Shown here piece after piece: positions 20,986 through 29,110 of a stretch of DNA of 34,448 nt. The first letter of the stretch is position 1. The number at the start of each line of letters is the position of its first letter. The notes below the pieces were generated by a model, which saw only the letters and a program-made list of their open reading frames with translations, made no database searches and was not told where the DNA came from. Where the stretch lies: contig CALVAE010000141.1 in NCBI GenBank assembly GCA_944325465.1, positions 1 through 34,448 on the forward strand. The letters run 5' to 3'. A program made the translations under genes and the position numbers. The DNA is from an uncultured Bacteroidales bacterium (lineage in GTDB: Bacteria; Bacteroidota; Bacteroidia; Bacteroidales; UBA932).

Positions 20986-22026
20986 CTATCCCTCATCCGC
21001 GATGGAGGCAAGAAACGAGAACACCCTCTGGTCCGGGGCATCCTTCATGATGACCGTCTTGTCCCTGTCAAGAATATAAAGGGACGGAATGGCGCGGACA
21101 TTATACAGCACATCAGACCGTATGACCCCGTCGGGATCATAGCCGTTGTACCAGTCTTCAGGATAGATGGACATATAGTCATACCATGCCGTAAGGTCTT
21201 CGTCTATATATACATTCACGACAGCCAGCCTTCCGGAAGCAATCAGACTGCTGACCGACAACTGCTCCGAAAGTACCCTTATTATCTCCTCGCAGGCGTG
21301 GCAGCCAGGATTGCTGAAAAACAGCAGGGTGTAGTCGGCATCTATGCCATATAGAGACCTGATGCGTCCGGATGCATCGCTGAATCTGAAATCAGCAGCC
21401 GGAGTACCTGTGGAATTAAGAGAGCACATCCTCACATCATAGGCATATACATCCCTCTTTTCTTCGGAAATGCCCTGATATCCGGACATTTTCCGGGCAT
21501 AGACAGCATACAGGTCCTCGTTCCTGAGCGGAGAATTCGGATCGTACAGATACCGTTCCGTCAGTCCTGTCAGAGTCTCGAACACATTGGAAGAAGTATC
21601 GGCACTCTCACATGCCGCCGCCCTGTCGAACATCAGCGACACGGCCTTCTCCGCCAGACGGAAATCCACTGCCTGTAGCACGCCGGAAAAATCGGCGAAC
21701 GCCTGCTCCACATCCCCGGTCCTGACTCCGTTCACAAGAGCCGTATCGCTCGGAAAGGCCGATGCCGTATCCGCAAAATCGTCCCAGAAATGCTCCGCGA
21801 GATACTCCAGGGCCCCTTCCCGGTCTTCCGCATAGATTCCCGGAACTTCAACTGAAGGGAAGTCCCTGGGAGTGAAGGACTCCGTCTTCTTCTGTCCGCA
21901 GCCCGCGGCGGATACCAGCCCCGCCAGTATGCAGAAAACCCATGCAGGCATAAAAGAATGCCTGCTTCTGTCAGATATTCCTGTACTTGTTTCCATCCTG
22001 TAATACTTTACGCCGGATTCGTCCAT
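20986..22026 (-). CDS. Thioredoxin-fold lipoprotein (TlpA-like, DUF5106-like N-terminal part)
   Basis: 346 residues from ATG at 22026; ATG at 21996 is an alternative that gives a more usual signal length. The lipobox is LVSAAGC (Cys43). Residues about 65-200 are helical and resemble the DUF5106 region found before thioredoxin domains in Bacteroidetes. From about 208 a thioredoxin-like fold follows, with the redox pair Cys242-His-Ala-Cys245 in FFSNPGCHACEEIIR, a VVNVYIDED strand and the cis-proline-type segment VRAIPSLYILDRD. It probably acts as a disulfide reductase or exchanger in the periplasm, anchored to a membrane; the partner is unknown. It follows the Na/Pi transporter gene by 12 bp. 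Confidence 0.82.
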   Translation of the reverse strand: MDESGVKYYRMETSTGISDRSRHSFMPAWVFCILAGLVSAAGCGQKKTESFTPRDFPSVEVPGIYAEDREGALEYLAEHFWDDFADTASAFPSDTALVNGVRTGDVEQAFADFSGVLQAVDFRLAEKAVSLMFDRAAACESADTSSNVFETLTGLTERYLYDPNSPLRNEDLYAVYARKMSGYQGISEEKRDVYAYDVRMCSLNSTGTPAADFRFSDASGRIRSLYGIDADYTLLFFSNPGCHACEEIIRVLSEQLSVSSLIASGRLAVVNVYIDEDLTAWYDYMSIYPEDWYNGYDPDGVIRSDVLYNVRAIPSLYILDRDKTVIMKDAPDQRVFSFLASIADEG

Positions 22027-22038
22027 CCGGAGAATACA

Positions 22039-23763
22039 CTATCCCTGTCTTGCCGCTTCCTCCTTTGCCTGGGATATGTTGATGATAAAGTCTCCTATCC
22101 GTTCCAGTTCGGCGACAACATCCATGTAGTAGACACCCGTCTGGTAGTTGTATCCGTCATTCTCGATATTGGAGATATGTTCTTCCCTGAGATTGTTCCT
22201 GCATGAATTGATCTGATCCTCGGCATTCTGGGCATTGTTTATCTCCCTGAGGTCAGGATTCTTCAGATTGTCCAGCATAGCCCTGTATGCCTCATCCACC
22301 GTATCCAGCATACGGTTGAGTCTCTTGAGCATCTCCTCGTCGAAACTCTTGCCGTGAGCGTTCTTCCTTTGCAGGATCCTGCCGATTGCCTCGCCCGAAT
22401 CTCCCAGACTCTCCATCTCGCCGATTATCTTATACATCGACTTCATCCTGTTGTCCGAAACCTCGCTCAATTCGCCCTTTGACACCTCGTTGAGATAGGA
22501 TGCTATCTCGAATTCTATCCTGTCGGTTATCTCCTCGTACTTGACAAGTTTCTGGTTGATTTCGGAAAACCTGTCATTGTCCTTCTCGTTGACCGCTTCC
22601 CTTATGTATCCGAAATCCTTGTAGCATATCTCTCCGAAATGGATTATCTCCTGCTGGGCCTCATCCAGAGAGAGTTCCGCAGTGTTCAGAGGACCGCCCT
22701 GGATATATTTGAGCCTGAATATCTCCTCCTCGCCTGCAGGAGCCTTGACTATGAACTTGACCACCTTTTCTATCACAGGAACGAACCATATAAGTATCAG
22801 GGTATTGCACACGTTAAAGAGGGTATGCAGCATCGAGACCCCGTACAGGAAGGATGTCTGGACTGCAGGGTCATCGCTCCCGGCCGAAAAATCTGCCGTC
22901 ATCGGGTTCGGAAGGCCGAAGGAACTGACAATCAGGCCCACAAGTTTCAGGAACGGATGGAAAAGGATAAGCAACCAGATGACTCCGGTCACATTGAATA
23001 CCGTATGGGCCATCGCCGCCCGCTTGGCAGATACATTGCCGACCGCTGCCGCTATGTTCGCCGTGATGGTGGTTCCGATGTTTTCCCCGAGTACCATTGC
23101 CGCGGCTATCTCGAAAGGTATCCATCCGAAGTTGACCATCACGAGAGTCAGGGCCATGGTCGCGCTTGAAGACTGGAGCACAATGGTGAGAAGCGTCCCT
23201 ATCAACACGAAGATAAGCACTGAACCGAAACCGAAGTCAGTCCATTTCTGGATGAATGCAAGCGCTTCAGGATGGCTGCCCAGGTCAGGTACCGAGTCCT
23301 TCAGGGCTGCAAGTCCCATAAACAGCAGGGCAAAACCTATGATGAATTCACCGATACTCTTCCTCTTGCTCTTCTTGGACATGAAGAACACGAACCCCAC
23401 CGCAATCAGCGGGATGGCAAGTACGGAAATGTCAGCCGAGAACCCGAGAAGGGATATGAGCCATGCGGTCACCGTGGTACCGATATTGGCACCCATTATC
23501 ACGCCTATGGCATTGGTCAGGGAAAGAAGGCCTGCATTGACGAAACTGACAACCATCACGGTCGTCGCGCTTGAAGACTGGATGATGGCAGTAATAAGAA
23601 GACCGGTCAGTACTCTCTTGAATGCATTGGAAGTCATCGAAGCAAGGAAAGCCCGGAGTCTGTCCCCCGCCGCCTTCTGGAGACCTTCGCTCATAAGGGT
23701 CATTCCATACAGGAAAAGGCCGAGAGCGCCGAGAAGGGTGAAAATCTGTAGAACTGCCTGCAT
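22039..23763 (-). CDS. Na/Pi cotransporter family protein with C-terminal PhoU-like domain
   Basis: 574 residues from ATG at 23763; the further in-frame TTG at 23805 overlaps the putative promoter. Two inverted-repeat membrane halves carry the family signature QSSSATT at 62-68 and QSSSAT at 197-202, with the matching GANIGTTVTA and GENIGTTITA segments. Residues about 345-570 form a soluble helical PhoU-like domain (repeated EIxxxL-type helices such as MKSMYKIIGEMESLGDSGEA). The family (NptA/YjbB type) moves phosphate with sodium; YjbB-type proteins can act as exporters. It heads the six-gene run and is transcribed away from the metalloprotease-barrel gene. Confidence 0.93.
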   Translation of the reverse strand: MQAVLQIFTLLGALGLFLYGMTLMSEGLQKAAGDRLRAFLASMTSNAFKRVLTGLLITAIIQSSSATTVMVVSFVNAGLLSLTNAIGVIMGANIGTTVTAWLISLLGFSADISVLAIPLIAVGFVFFMSKKSKRKSIGEFIIGFALLFMGLAALKDSVPDLGSHPEALAFIQKWTDFGFGSVLIFVLIGTLLTIVLQSSSATMALTLVMVNFGWIPFEIAAAMVLGENIGTTITANIAAAVGNVSAKRAAMAHTVFNVTGVIWLLILFHPFLKLVGLIVSSFGLPNPMTADFSAGSDDPAVQTSFLYGVSMLHTLFNVCNTLILIWFVPVIEKVVKFIVKAPAGEEEIFRLKYIQGGPLNTAELSLDEAQQEIIHFGEICYKDFGYIREAVNEKDNDRFSEINQKLVKYEEITDRIEFEIASYLNEVSKGELSEVSDNRMKSMYKIIGEMESLGDSGEAIGRILQRKNAHGKSFDEEMLKRLNRMLDTVDEAYRAMLDNLKNPDLREINNAQNAEDQINSCRNNLREEHISNIENDGYNYQTGVYYMDVVAELERIGDFIINISQAKEEAARQG

Positions 23764-23802
23764 AATGTGGTTTTTTCTTGGTTTAATACACGGAAATCCA
23801 GA

Positions 23803-23810
23803 CAAAAATA
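23803..23810 (-). promoter_or_regulatory. Putative -7 promoter box for the Na/Pi transporter operon
   Basis: The minus strand reads TATTTTTG, a match to TAnnTTTG, about 40 bp upstream of the ATG at 23763. No -33 TTG is present at 19-21 bp. It lies 11 bp from a plus-strand box of the same type, so the two promoters would be back to back. Confidence 0.4.
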
Positions 23811-23821
23811 TAAAAAATAAT

Positions 23822-23829
23822 TAGATTTG
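23822..23829 (+). promoter_or_regulatory. Putative -7 promoter box for the metalloprotease-barrel gene
   Basis: TAGATTTG matches TAnnTTTG and lies 50 bp before the ATG at 23880. The in-frame GTG at 23829 overlaps this box, which argues that translation starts at 23880. No clear -33 box is visible. Confidence 0.45.
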
Positions 23830-23879
23830 TGGCTTCTGTAAACAATAAATCCCCTGACGGGGATACAGACCTGAATGGA

Positions 23880-26800
23880 ATGAAGAGACGAATCATAGCC
23901 GCAGCAATATTTTCCCTCGCCTTCTCTGCCGTATCGCACGCACAGTTCTACACGACAGGAGATGATCCGGCTTCGATACACTGGTACCGGACCGATACGG
24001 AAACATACAGGATAATCTATCCGGAAGGACTCGACTCCCTGGCGAAAGTATATGCCACGACACTGGAAAAATACAAGGAGGCAGTCGGCCGGTCGGCCGG
24101 ATACGTTCCGGGAGAATGGACCTGCGGAAAGATCCCCGTTGTCCTTCATGCATTCAATGCAAATTCAAACGGCTCGGTCGCATGGGCTCCGCGCAGGATG
24201 GACCTGTACACTTCCCCCCAGGCATACGGCAGTGAACCCATGCCATGGACCGATATGCTGGCCATACACGAGCAGAGGCACACCGCACAGATGCAGGCCG
24301 GGCTTTCCGGTGCCTTCCGCCCTTTCGGATGGATATTCGGAGAGATGTTCAACGGACTTGTAGCAGGGATATATCCGTCCAATGCCTTGCTGGAAGGAGA
24401 TGCGGTCGTAGCAGAGACGGCCCTTTCGCAATCAGGACGCGGCCGCACCGGGGATTTCCTCAACTACTATATGATAGCCTTTGACAACGGGGATTTCAGG
24501 TCCTGGAACAGATGGAGATTCGGGTCCCAGAGATACTATGCCCCCGACCACTACGCGGCAGGATATCTTCTGCTCAGCGGAATCCGGTACCTGTACGACG
24601 TGCCGGACTTCACTGCAAGATACTTCCATCATATAGCCCGCCGGCCCTACGACTTCAACGCATTCAGCAATGTCCTGAAGAAGAGTACCGGCAAAAACCT
24701 GAAGAAGGTCTTCAGGGAAATCGAGGACACCATGGCCGTAATGTGGGCATCGGAAATGGATGCAAGGAAGCCTTACACCGCATATACCCGTCTGACAGGC
24801 ACCCCTTCCAGATATACGGAATATTCCAGGAACAGGACTTCAGGAGGATACATATATTCCGTCCGTTCAGGGATAACTCAGCCGGCGGCTCTCGTAAAGG
24901 TATCGGCAAAAGGCAGGACAACCAGACTGCGTGCCTTCACATCCACGGACGGGAAGATGAGCGCCGGACCGGACGGAATCCTGTACTGGAGCGAACCTGT
25001 CCCCGACAAAAGATGGAGCCACAGGATAAACTCCGTCATCCGCCGCTACGACACACGCACCGGAAAGACAAGGAGCCTCTCGGCAAAAGGAAGACTCTCC
25101 AGTCCTTCCGTCTCTGAAGACGGGAAGACCCTTACCGTCACGGAATACCTGGATAACGGCCGGAGCAGGATAGTCCTGATGGGTGCAGACCGTGGAAATG
25201 TGCTCGGATACACCGCCGTCCCCGACTCCCTGCAGGCAGTGGAAAGCATCGTGGTCCATGACAGCCTCTACATCTCGGCCATATCATCGTCAGGTTACGG
25301 AATCTATTCTATCCCCTGTCAGGCCGCCGGAAAGAAGAATCCTGTCCTCCGGGACGGTAACAGACCGGAAAGAAAAGCATGGAAGACAGTGCTTCACCCC
25401 CAGCCCGTGAAAATCCTGAACCTGGACAGATACGGCGACATCCTTACATTCACGTCCGACCGGACCGGAGTGAATGAATTCTACCATTTTGACCCTGTAT
25501 CCGGAATCCTGACGCAGAAGACCTCCACTAGATACGGGGCGGACGATTTCGCATACACCCGGGACGGGGGACATCTTATCTACAGCCTCCGCACGTATGA
25601 AGGGAAAATCCTGGTGGAAACCCCTTCTGCGGACCTTCTGGACAGACAGGCGGATTACGGAGACATCCACAGGTACAGGATTGCGGACGCACTTTCAAAG
25701 CAGGAAAAGGCCCTTGCGGAAGGCCGGTATGCCGTAGATTCCCTGATATACGGAAAGAACCGTCGCAAAAGCAGCGGAGACACAGCCGACGGAACTCCAC
25801 GGCCATACAGGAAAGTCCCCAATCTGTTCAGGATACATTCCTGGGCTCCGGTATATTTCAATGTGGACAGACTGCGTTCGTTCAGTTATGACAGATTCTA
25901 CCAGATGCTTTCCCTCGGAGCGGCAGGACTGAGCCAGAACGAACTCGGGACGGCAGTGACCCAATTCGGCTATTCGGCTCACAGGGATCCCTACAACAGA
26001 AGCAGATGGAGACATTCCGGGCATCTGGCCTTCTCCTACACCGGATGGTACCCTGTCATAGAGGCAAGCGTGGATTTCAACGACAGGGCGGCCAGGAACT
26101 CGTTTTTCACCATCCGTTCCATTGACCGGATCCCGCAGTCCCTGTCAAACAGTTCCACATTGTCCGCCAATCCTTACGTCAATGTCGATCTTTCGGTCTA
26201 TATCCCGTTCAATTTCTCGAAAGGAGGCTGGCAGACAGGGCTGATTCCACAGATAAATTACAGTTTCTCCAATGACTGCATACAGACCGTCTTCATAAAC
26301 GAGAATTCCCCTATGCTGCTTGCCCTGGACGAACGGCCGGAAATCACCAAAGGCAAGGTCATTCCGGTACAGAGCCTTTCTGGATCATTGAGATTCTACA
26401 CCATGAGGCCGACAGCACCCTCAGGGATATATCCCAGATGGGGAATCGGATTCGAGGGCGGAGCGATGTCAAGGCCATCACTGGAGCATTACTACTCCCC
26501 TATGGCATACGCCTATCTCTACGGCTATCTGCCGGGTATCATTCCCCAGCACGGAGTGCATTTCAGCGCTATCGGCCAGAACATCCTGAATCCCGATGCA
26601 TATTTCGGCACGCCTGCAGTCAACACTGTCCCGCAAGGACTCAGCGGCAACTCCGAACTGGTCTCAGTGGCATCGATGTACTCCGACAAATCGCTGAAAC
26701 TCTCTCTGGACTATGCAATTCCAATCTACATAGGGGACATCACCATATTTGGCCCGTTCATGTACCTGAAACGGCTGACATTCACCCCTCAGATAGACTT

Positions 26801-27035
26801 CTCGATGTTCGACTGGATGGAAGGCTATGATTTCAAAGGCAATCTCTTCTCCGCCGGGGCCTCTCTGACCCTTGACTTCGAGCGGCTGTTCTGGCTCCGC
26901 TTCCCGTTCTCCATCGGAGTATCGTATTTCTACAGCGGAGGATCCGCCTTTGACAGTCTCCGCGCCGCAGTCAGGGCCAACGGTTCCAGTTTCGGACACC
27001 ACTACCTCGGTCCTATCTTCAGCGTGGACTTCTGA
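23880..27035 (+). CDS. Secreted HExxH metalloprotease-like / beta-propeller / outer-membrane barrel protein
   Basis: 1051 residues from ATG at 23880, with signal peptide MKRRIIAAAIFSLAFSAVSHAQ. Residues about 25-300 resemble gluzincin peptidases of the peptidase_MA type: the zinc motif His130-Glu131-Gln-Arg-His134 in MLAIHEQRHTAQM and a likely third ligand Glu172 in NALLEGDAVVAET. Residues about 300-620 contain repeated beta-rich blade-like stretches with TolB/WD-like phrases (SPSVSEDGKTLTVTEY, DILTFTSDRTGVNEFY, DFAYTRDGGHLIYS). The last 380 or so residues look like an outer-membrane beta-barrel, ending in Phe after GPIFSVDF. Function is unknown; a surface-anchored peptidase or envelope assembly factor is possible. 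Its stop lies 3 bp from the stop of the convergent yeiH-like gene. Family naming is by motif only. Confidence 0.78.
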   Translation: MKRRIIAAAIFSLAFSAVSHAQFYTTGDDPASIHWYRTDTETYRIIYPEGLDSLAKVYATTLEKYKEAVGRSAGYVPGEWTCGKIPVVLHAFNANSNGSVAWAPRRMDLYTSPQAYGSEPMPWTDMLAIHEQRHTAQMQAGLSGAFRPFGWIFGEMFNGLVAGIYPSNALLEGDAVVAETALSQSGRGRTGDFLNYYMIAFDNGDFRSWNRWRFGSQRYYAPDHYAAGYLLLSGIRYLYDVPDFTARYFHHIARRPYDFNAFSNVLKKSTGKNLKKVFREIEDTMAVMWASEMDARKPYTAYTRLTGTPSRYTEYSRNRTSGGYIYSVRSGITQPAALVKVSAKGRTTRLRAFTSTDGKMSAGPDGILYWSEPVPDKRWSHRINSVIRRYDTRTGKTRSLSAKGRLSSPSVSEDGKTLTVTEYLDNGRSRIVLMGADRGNVLGYTAVPDSLQAVESIVVHDSLYISAISSSGYGIYSIPCQAAGKKNPVLRDGNRPERKAWKTVLHPQPVKILNLDRYGDILTFTSDRTGVNEFYHFDPVSGILTQKTSTRYGADDFAYTRDGGHLIYSLRTYEGKILVETPSADLLDRQADYGDIHRYRIADALSKQEKALAEGRYAVDSLIYGKNRRKSSGDTADGTPRPYRKVPNLFRIHSWAPVYFNVDRLRSFSYDRFYQMLSLGAAGLSQNELGTAVTQFGYSAHRDPYNRSRWRHSGHLAFSYTGWYPVIEASVDFNDRAARNSFFTIRSIDRIPQSLSNSSTLSANPYVNVDLSVYIPFNFSKGGWQTGLIPQINYSFSNDCIQTVFINENSPMLLALDERPEITKGKVIPVQSLSGSLRFYTMRPTAPSGIYPRWGIGFEGGAMSRPSLEHYYSPMAYAYLYGYLPGIIPQHGVHFSAIGQNILNPDAYFGTPAVNTVPQGLSGNSELVSVASMYSDKSLKLSLDYAIPIYIGDITIFGPFMYLKRLTFTPQIDFSMFDWMEGYDFKGNLFSAGASLTLDFERLFWLRFPFSIGVSYFYSGGSAFDSLRAAVRANGSSFGHHYLGPIFSVDF

Positions 27036-27038
27036 CCC

Positions 27039-28319
27039 CTACAAGGCGGCAATCCACGGCTTGACAAGGCCGAAGATGACATAGGCCACAACCAGTGTCA
27101 CTATGATATTGAAACTCTGGGCTATCAGGAAAGTATAGAGAGGCTTGCGGTTCTCCTTACCGAAAATCTCCTTGAACCTGGTCTCCAGTCCGATACAGAC
27201 GAACGCTATGCTGAAAAGCGTATTCTGGAAACCTTTGGTGACTCCTTTCACCTCCTTCACCATATCCGGGTCAAATACGGCAATGAGACTGAAGACAACG
27301 GACGCAAGGATGAATCCGACCACGAATTTCGGGAACCTGTCCCAGATGACCCTTGCCGACGGCCTTTCCTGGGCGTTCCTTCCCTGTCTGGTCCACATCA
27401 GGGAAATGATGAAGGCCGCAAGCCCGAGAAGGACATTCTGTGAGGATTTCACTATGATTGCGGTATTGGCAGCAGCCGTCGCCGCGTCCTGACTGGTCCC
27501 CGTGACATCCTTGACCATCGAACCGGCCGCCCCAACCGCTCCGGTGGTATCGATGGTCCCGCCGATCCAGGCTCCGGCCACCTCCGGACTCAAGCCTATC
27601 ATATTGGCAATCCACGGAAGCAGATACATCATAGGCACAGCCACTATAAGTACAAGAGAAACCACATACGAGAGTTTCCTGTTATCCCCGTGGATTACCC
27701 CGCAGGTGGCTATGGCGGCGGAAACACCGCAGATGGACACGGCACTCGACAGCATGGTCCCCATCTCCGGATCCACCTTCATCTTCCTGGCCACCCAGAA
27801 AGAGAAATACCATACTGAAAAGACCACTATCAGAGACTGCACAAGACCGTAGGCACCTGATTCCATCACATCTCCGATAAGTATCGTGGAACCGAGGCAG
27901 ATGATTCCTATCTTGATATAGAATTCGCTCTGTACGGCGGCTTTCAGCCACTCCGGAACCCTGAACAGATTGCTAATCAACAGTCCTATGATGACAGCGA
28001 AGAAAACCGGCTCGAATCCCAGTTCCTTGACTGCCGGTATATTGGCGATCAGTTGGGCGCATACGGTCAGGGCGAAAATCACCAGAAGCGAAGGGAAAAT
28101 CATTTTAAGAGGCCTTCCAAGCACCGCCGAAGTGACAATGGTCAGGACATACACGAAAAGGAACATATACCCTGCGGAAAGCCAGTCCGATACGGATGCA
28201 AGGGTCTTCGGCATCGAAGGCATCCAGTGAGGAAAAATGCAGGCAAGAGCCAGTATGACAACTCCCGCAAAGACGATAACCCAGTCTTCAGAGGAGAATT
28301 GCTTAAGCCATTTTTTCAT
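27039..28319 (-). CDS. YeiH/UPF0324 family membrane protein, putative sulfate exporter
   Basis: 426 residues from ATG at 28319, with about ten to twelve hydrophobic helices. The conserved family core is visible: SAVSICGVSAAIATCGVI (192-209), AGAWIGGTIDTTGAVGAAG and TAIIVKSSQNVLLG, plus a late FIALGLETR-like segment (FVCIGLETRFKEI). UPF0324 proteins are annotated as putative sulfate exporters; experimental support is limited. It is longer than E. coli YeiH (about 350 residues), with an extended N-terminal part of about 60 residues. It is transcribed divergently from the CpXC gene, with two facing -7 boxes and a pair of direct repeats in the 128-bp gap. Confidence 0.88.
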   Translation of the reverse strand: MKKWLKQFSSEDWVIVFAGVVILALACIFPHWMPSMPKTLASVSDWLSAGYMFLFVYVLTIVTSAVLGRPLKMIFPSLLVIFALTVCAQLIANIPAVKELGFEPVFFAVIIGLLISNLFRVPEWLKAAVQSEFYIKIGIICLGSTILIGDVMESGAYGLVQSLIVVFSVWYFSFWVARKMKVDPEMGTMLSSAVSICGVSAAIATCGVIHGDNRKLSYVVSLVLIVAVPMMYLLPWIANMIGLSPEVAGAWIGGTIDTTGAVGAAGSMVKDVTGTSQDAATAAANTAIIVKSSQNVLLGLAAFIISLMWTRQGRNAQERPSARVIWDRFPKFVVGFILASVVFSLIAVFDPDMVKEVKGVTKGFQNTLFSIAFVCIGLETRFKEIFGKENRKPLYTFLIAQSFNIIVTLVVAYVIFGLVKPWIAAL

Positions 28320-28337
28320 TTGTGTAGCGGTTTTGGG

Positions 28338-28379
28338 CCGGCCGGAATGCGATATTCCATCGTAAAACCGGCCGGAATG
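28338..28379. repeat. Two 12-bp direct repeats in yeiH leader/promoter region
   Basis: CCGGCCGGAATG occurs at 28338-28349 and again at 28368-28379, start to start 30 bp. Each copy contains the palindrome CCGGCCGG. Between them, GGAAT (28344-28348) and ATTCC (28354-28358) form a small inverted repeat. They lie between the yeiH-like start (28319) and its putative -7 box (28406), so they would be in the 5' leader or act as an operator. Confidence 0.6.
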
Positions 28380-28405
28380 TCAGGTTTATCGGTTGTAAAC
28401 GGGGA

Positions 28406-28413
28406 CAAAGGTA
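28406..28413 (-). promoter_or_regulatory. Putative -7 promoter box for the yeiH-like gene
   Basis: The minus strand reads TACCTTTG, matching TAnnTTTG, 87 bp upstream of the ATG at 28319. No -33 TTG is seen at the right distance. The implied leader of about 80 bases would contain the CCGGCCGGAATG repeats. Confidence 0.4.
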
Positions 28414-28422
28414 TAAAAAATT

Positions 28423-28430
28423 TATCTTTG
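28423..28430 (+). promoter_or_regulatory. Putative -7 promoter box for the CpXC gene
   Basis: TATCTTTG matches TAnnTTTG and ends 17 bp before the ATG at 28448, which would give a leader of roughly 11 bases. It is 9 bp from the opposing minus-strand box, so RNA polymerase could not occupy both at once. Confidence 0.45.
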
Positions 28431-28447
28431 CATAAAAATTACACGAT

Positions 28448-29107
28448 ATGTCAATCATCAGCGACGGCAGGGCCGTCTGCACGAAATGCGGACAGACCCA
28501 TATAATCAAAGTCTACAAAAGCATAAACATAGCGGATAACCCCGAACTCAAGGACAAGGTCAGGGACGGTTCCCTGTTCCTTTGGGAATGCCCCCACTGC
28601 GGACAGGTCAATCTGGCACGGTATGACACACTCTATCACGACCCAGCAAGGAAACTGATGGTCTGGATGATTCAGGACGACAACATATCGGAAACCCAAA
28701 TGCAGGCAATCGCAAACCACACCAAAGCCATGGGAGGATATACGCTGCGGCTTGTGGACAATATGGGAGGACTTATGGAAAAGGTGCTGATAGACGATGC
28801 AGGGCTGGATGACGTGGTAATAGAGATGTGCAAGTTCGTCACAAAAATGGAAATGGCAGGAAAAATGGAAAAGGGCGCAGCCGTATCATTTATGGACACC
28901 CCGTTCCATTTCTACAGGATACACGGGGAAGGAGAAGGCCGGCTCATCACTTTCATGTACCCGTCAGAAGGGAAAATGACCGGAGTGGATATAGGCTGGA
29001 ATGTATATGAAGACTGCCAGGGAATAGTGGACAGGAATCCGCATATAAAACCAGGAAGCGGATTCGAGAGAATCGACGCTTCCTGGCTCAATTCCATTAT
29101 GAAATAA
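28448..29107 (+). CDS. CpXC domain zinc-ribbon protein
   Basis: 219 residues, no signal peptide. The first 60 residues carry two zinc-knuckle pairs, Cys11-x-x-Cys14 (CTKCG) and Cys48-x-x-Cys51 (CPHCG), in the arrangement of the CpXC domain, with the conserved FLWECPHCGQVNLARYDTLYHD stretch around the second pair. The rest (about 70-219) is a mixed alpha/beta domain (VLIDDAGLDDVVIEMCKF, FYRIHGEGEGRLITFMYP) without a motif I recognise. CpXC proteins have no established function. Its stop is 3 bp from the stop of convergent galK. A regulatory or nucleic-acid-binding role is only a guess from the zinc ribbons. Confidence 0.8.
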   Translation: MSIISDGRAVCTKCGQTHIIKVYKSINIADNPELKDKVRDGSLFLWECPHCGQVNLARYDTLYHDPARKLMVWMIQDDNISETQMQAIANHTKAMGGYTLRLVDNMGGLMEKVLIDDAGLDDVVIEMCKFVTKMEMAGKMEKGAAVSFMDTPFHFYRIHGEGEGRLITFMYPSEGKMTGVDIGWNVYEDCQGIVDRNPHIKPGSGFERIDASWLNSIMK

Positions 29108-29110
29108 ACT

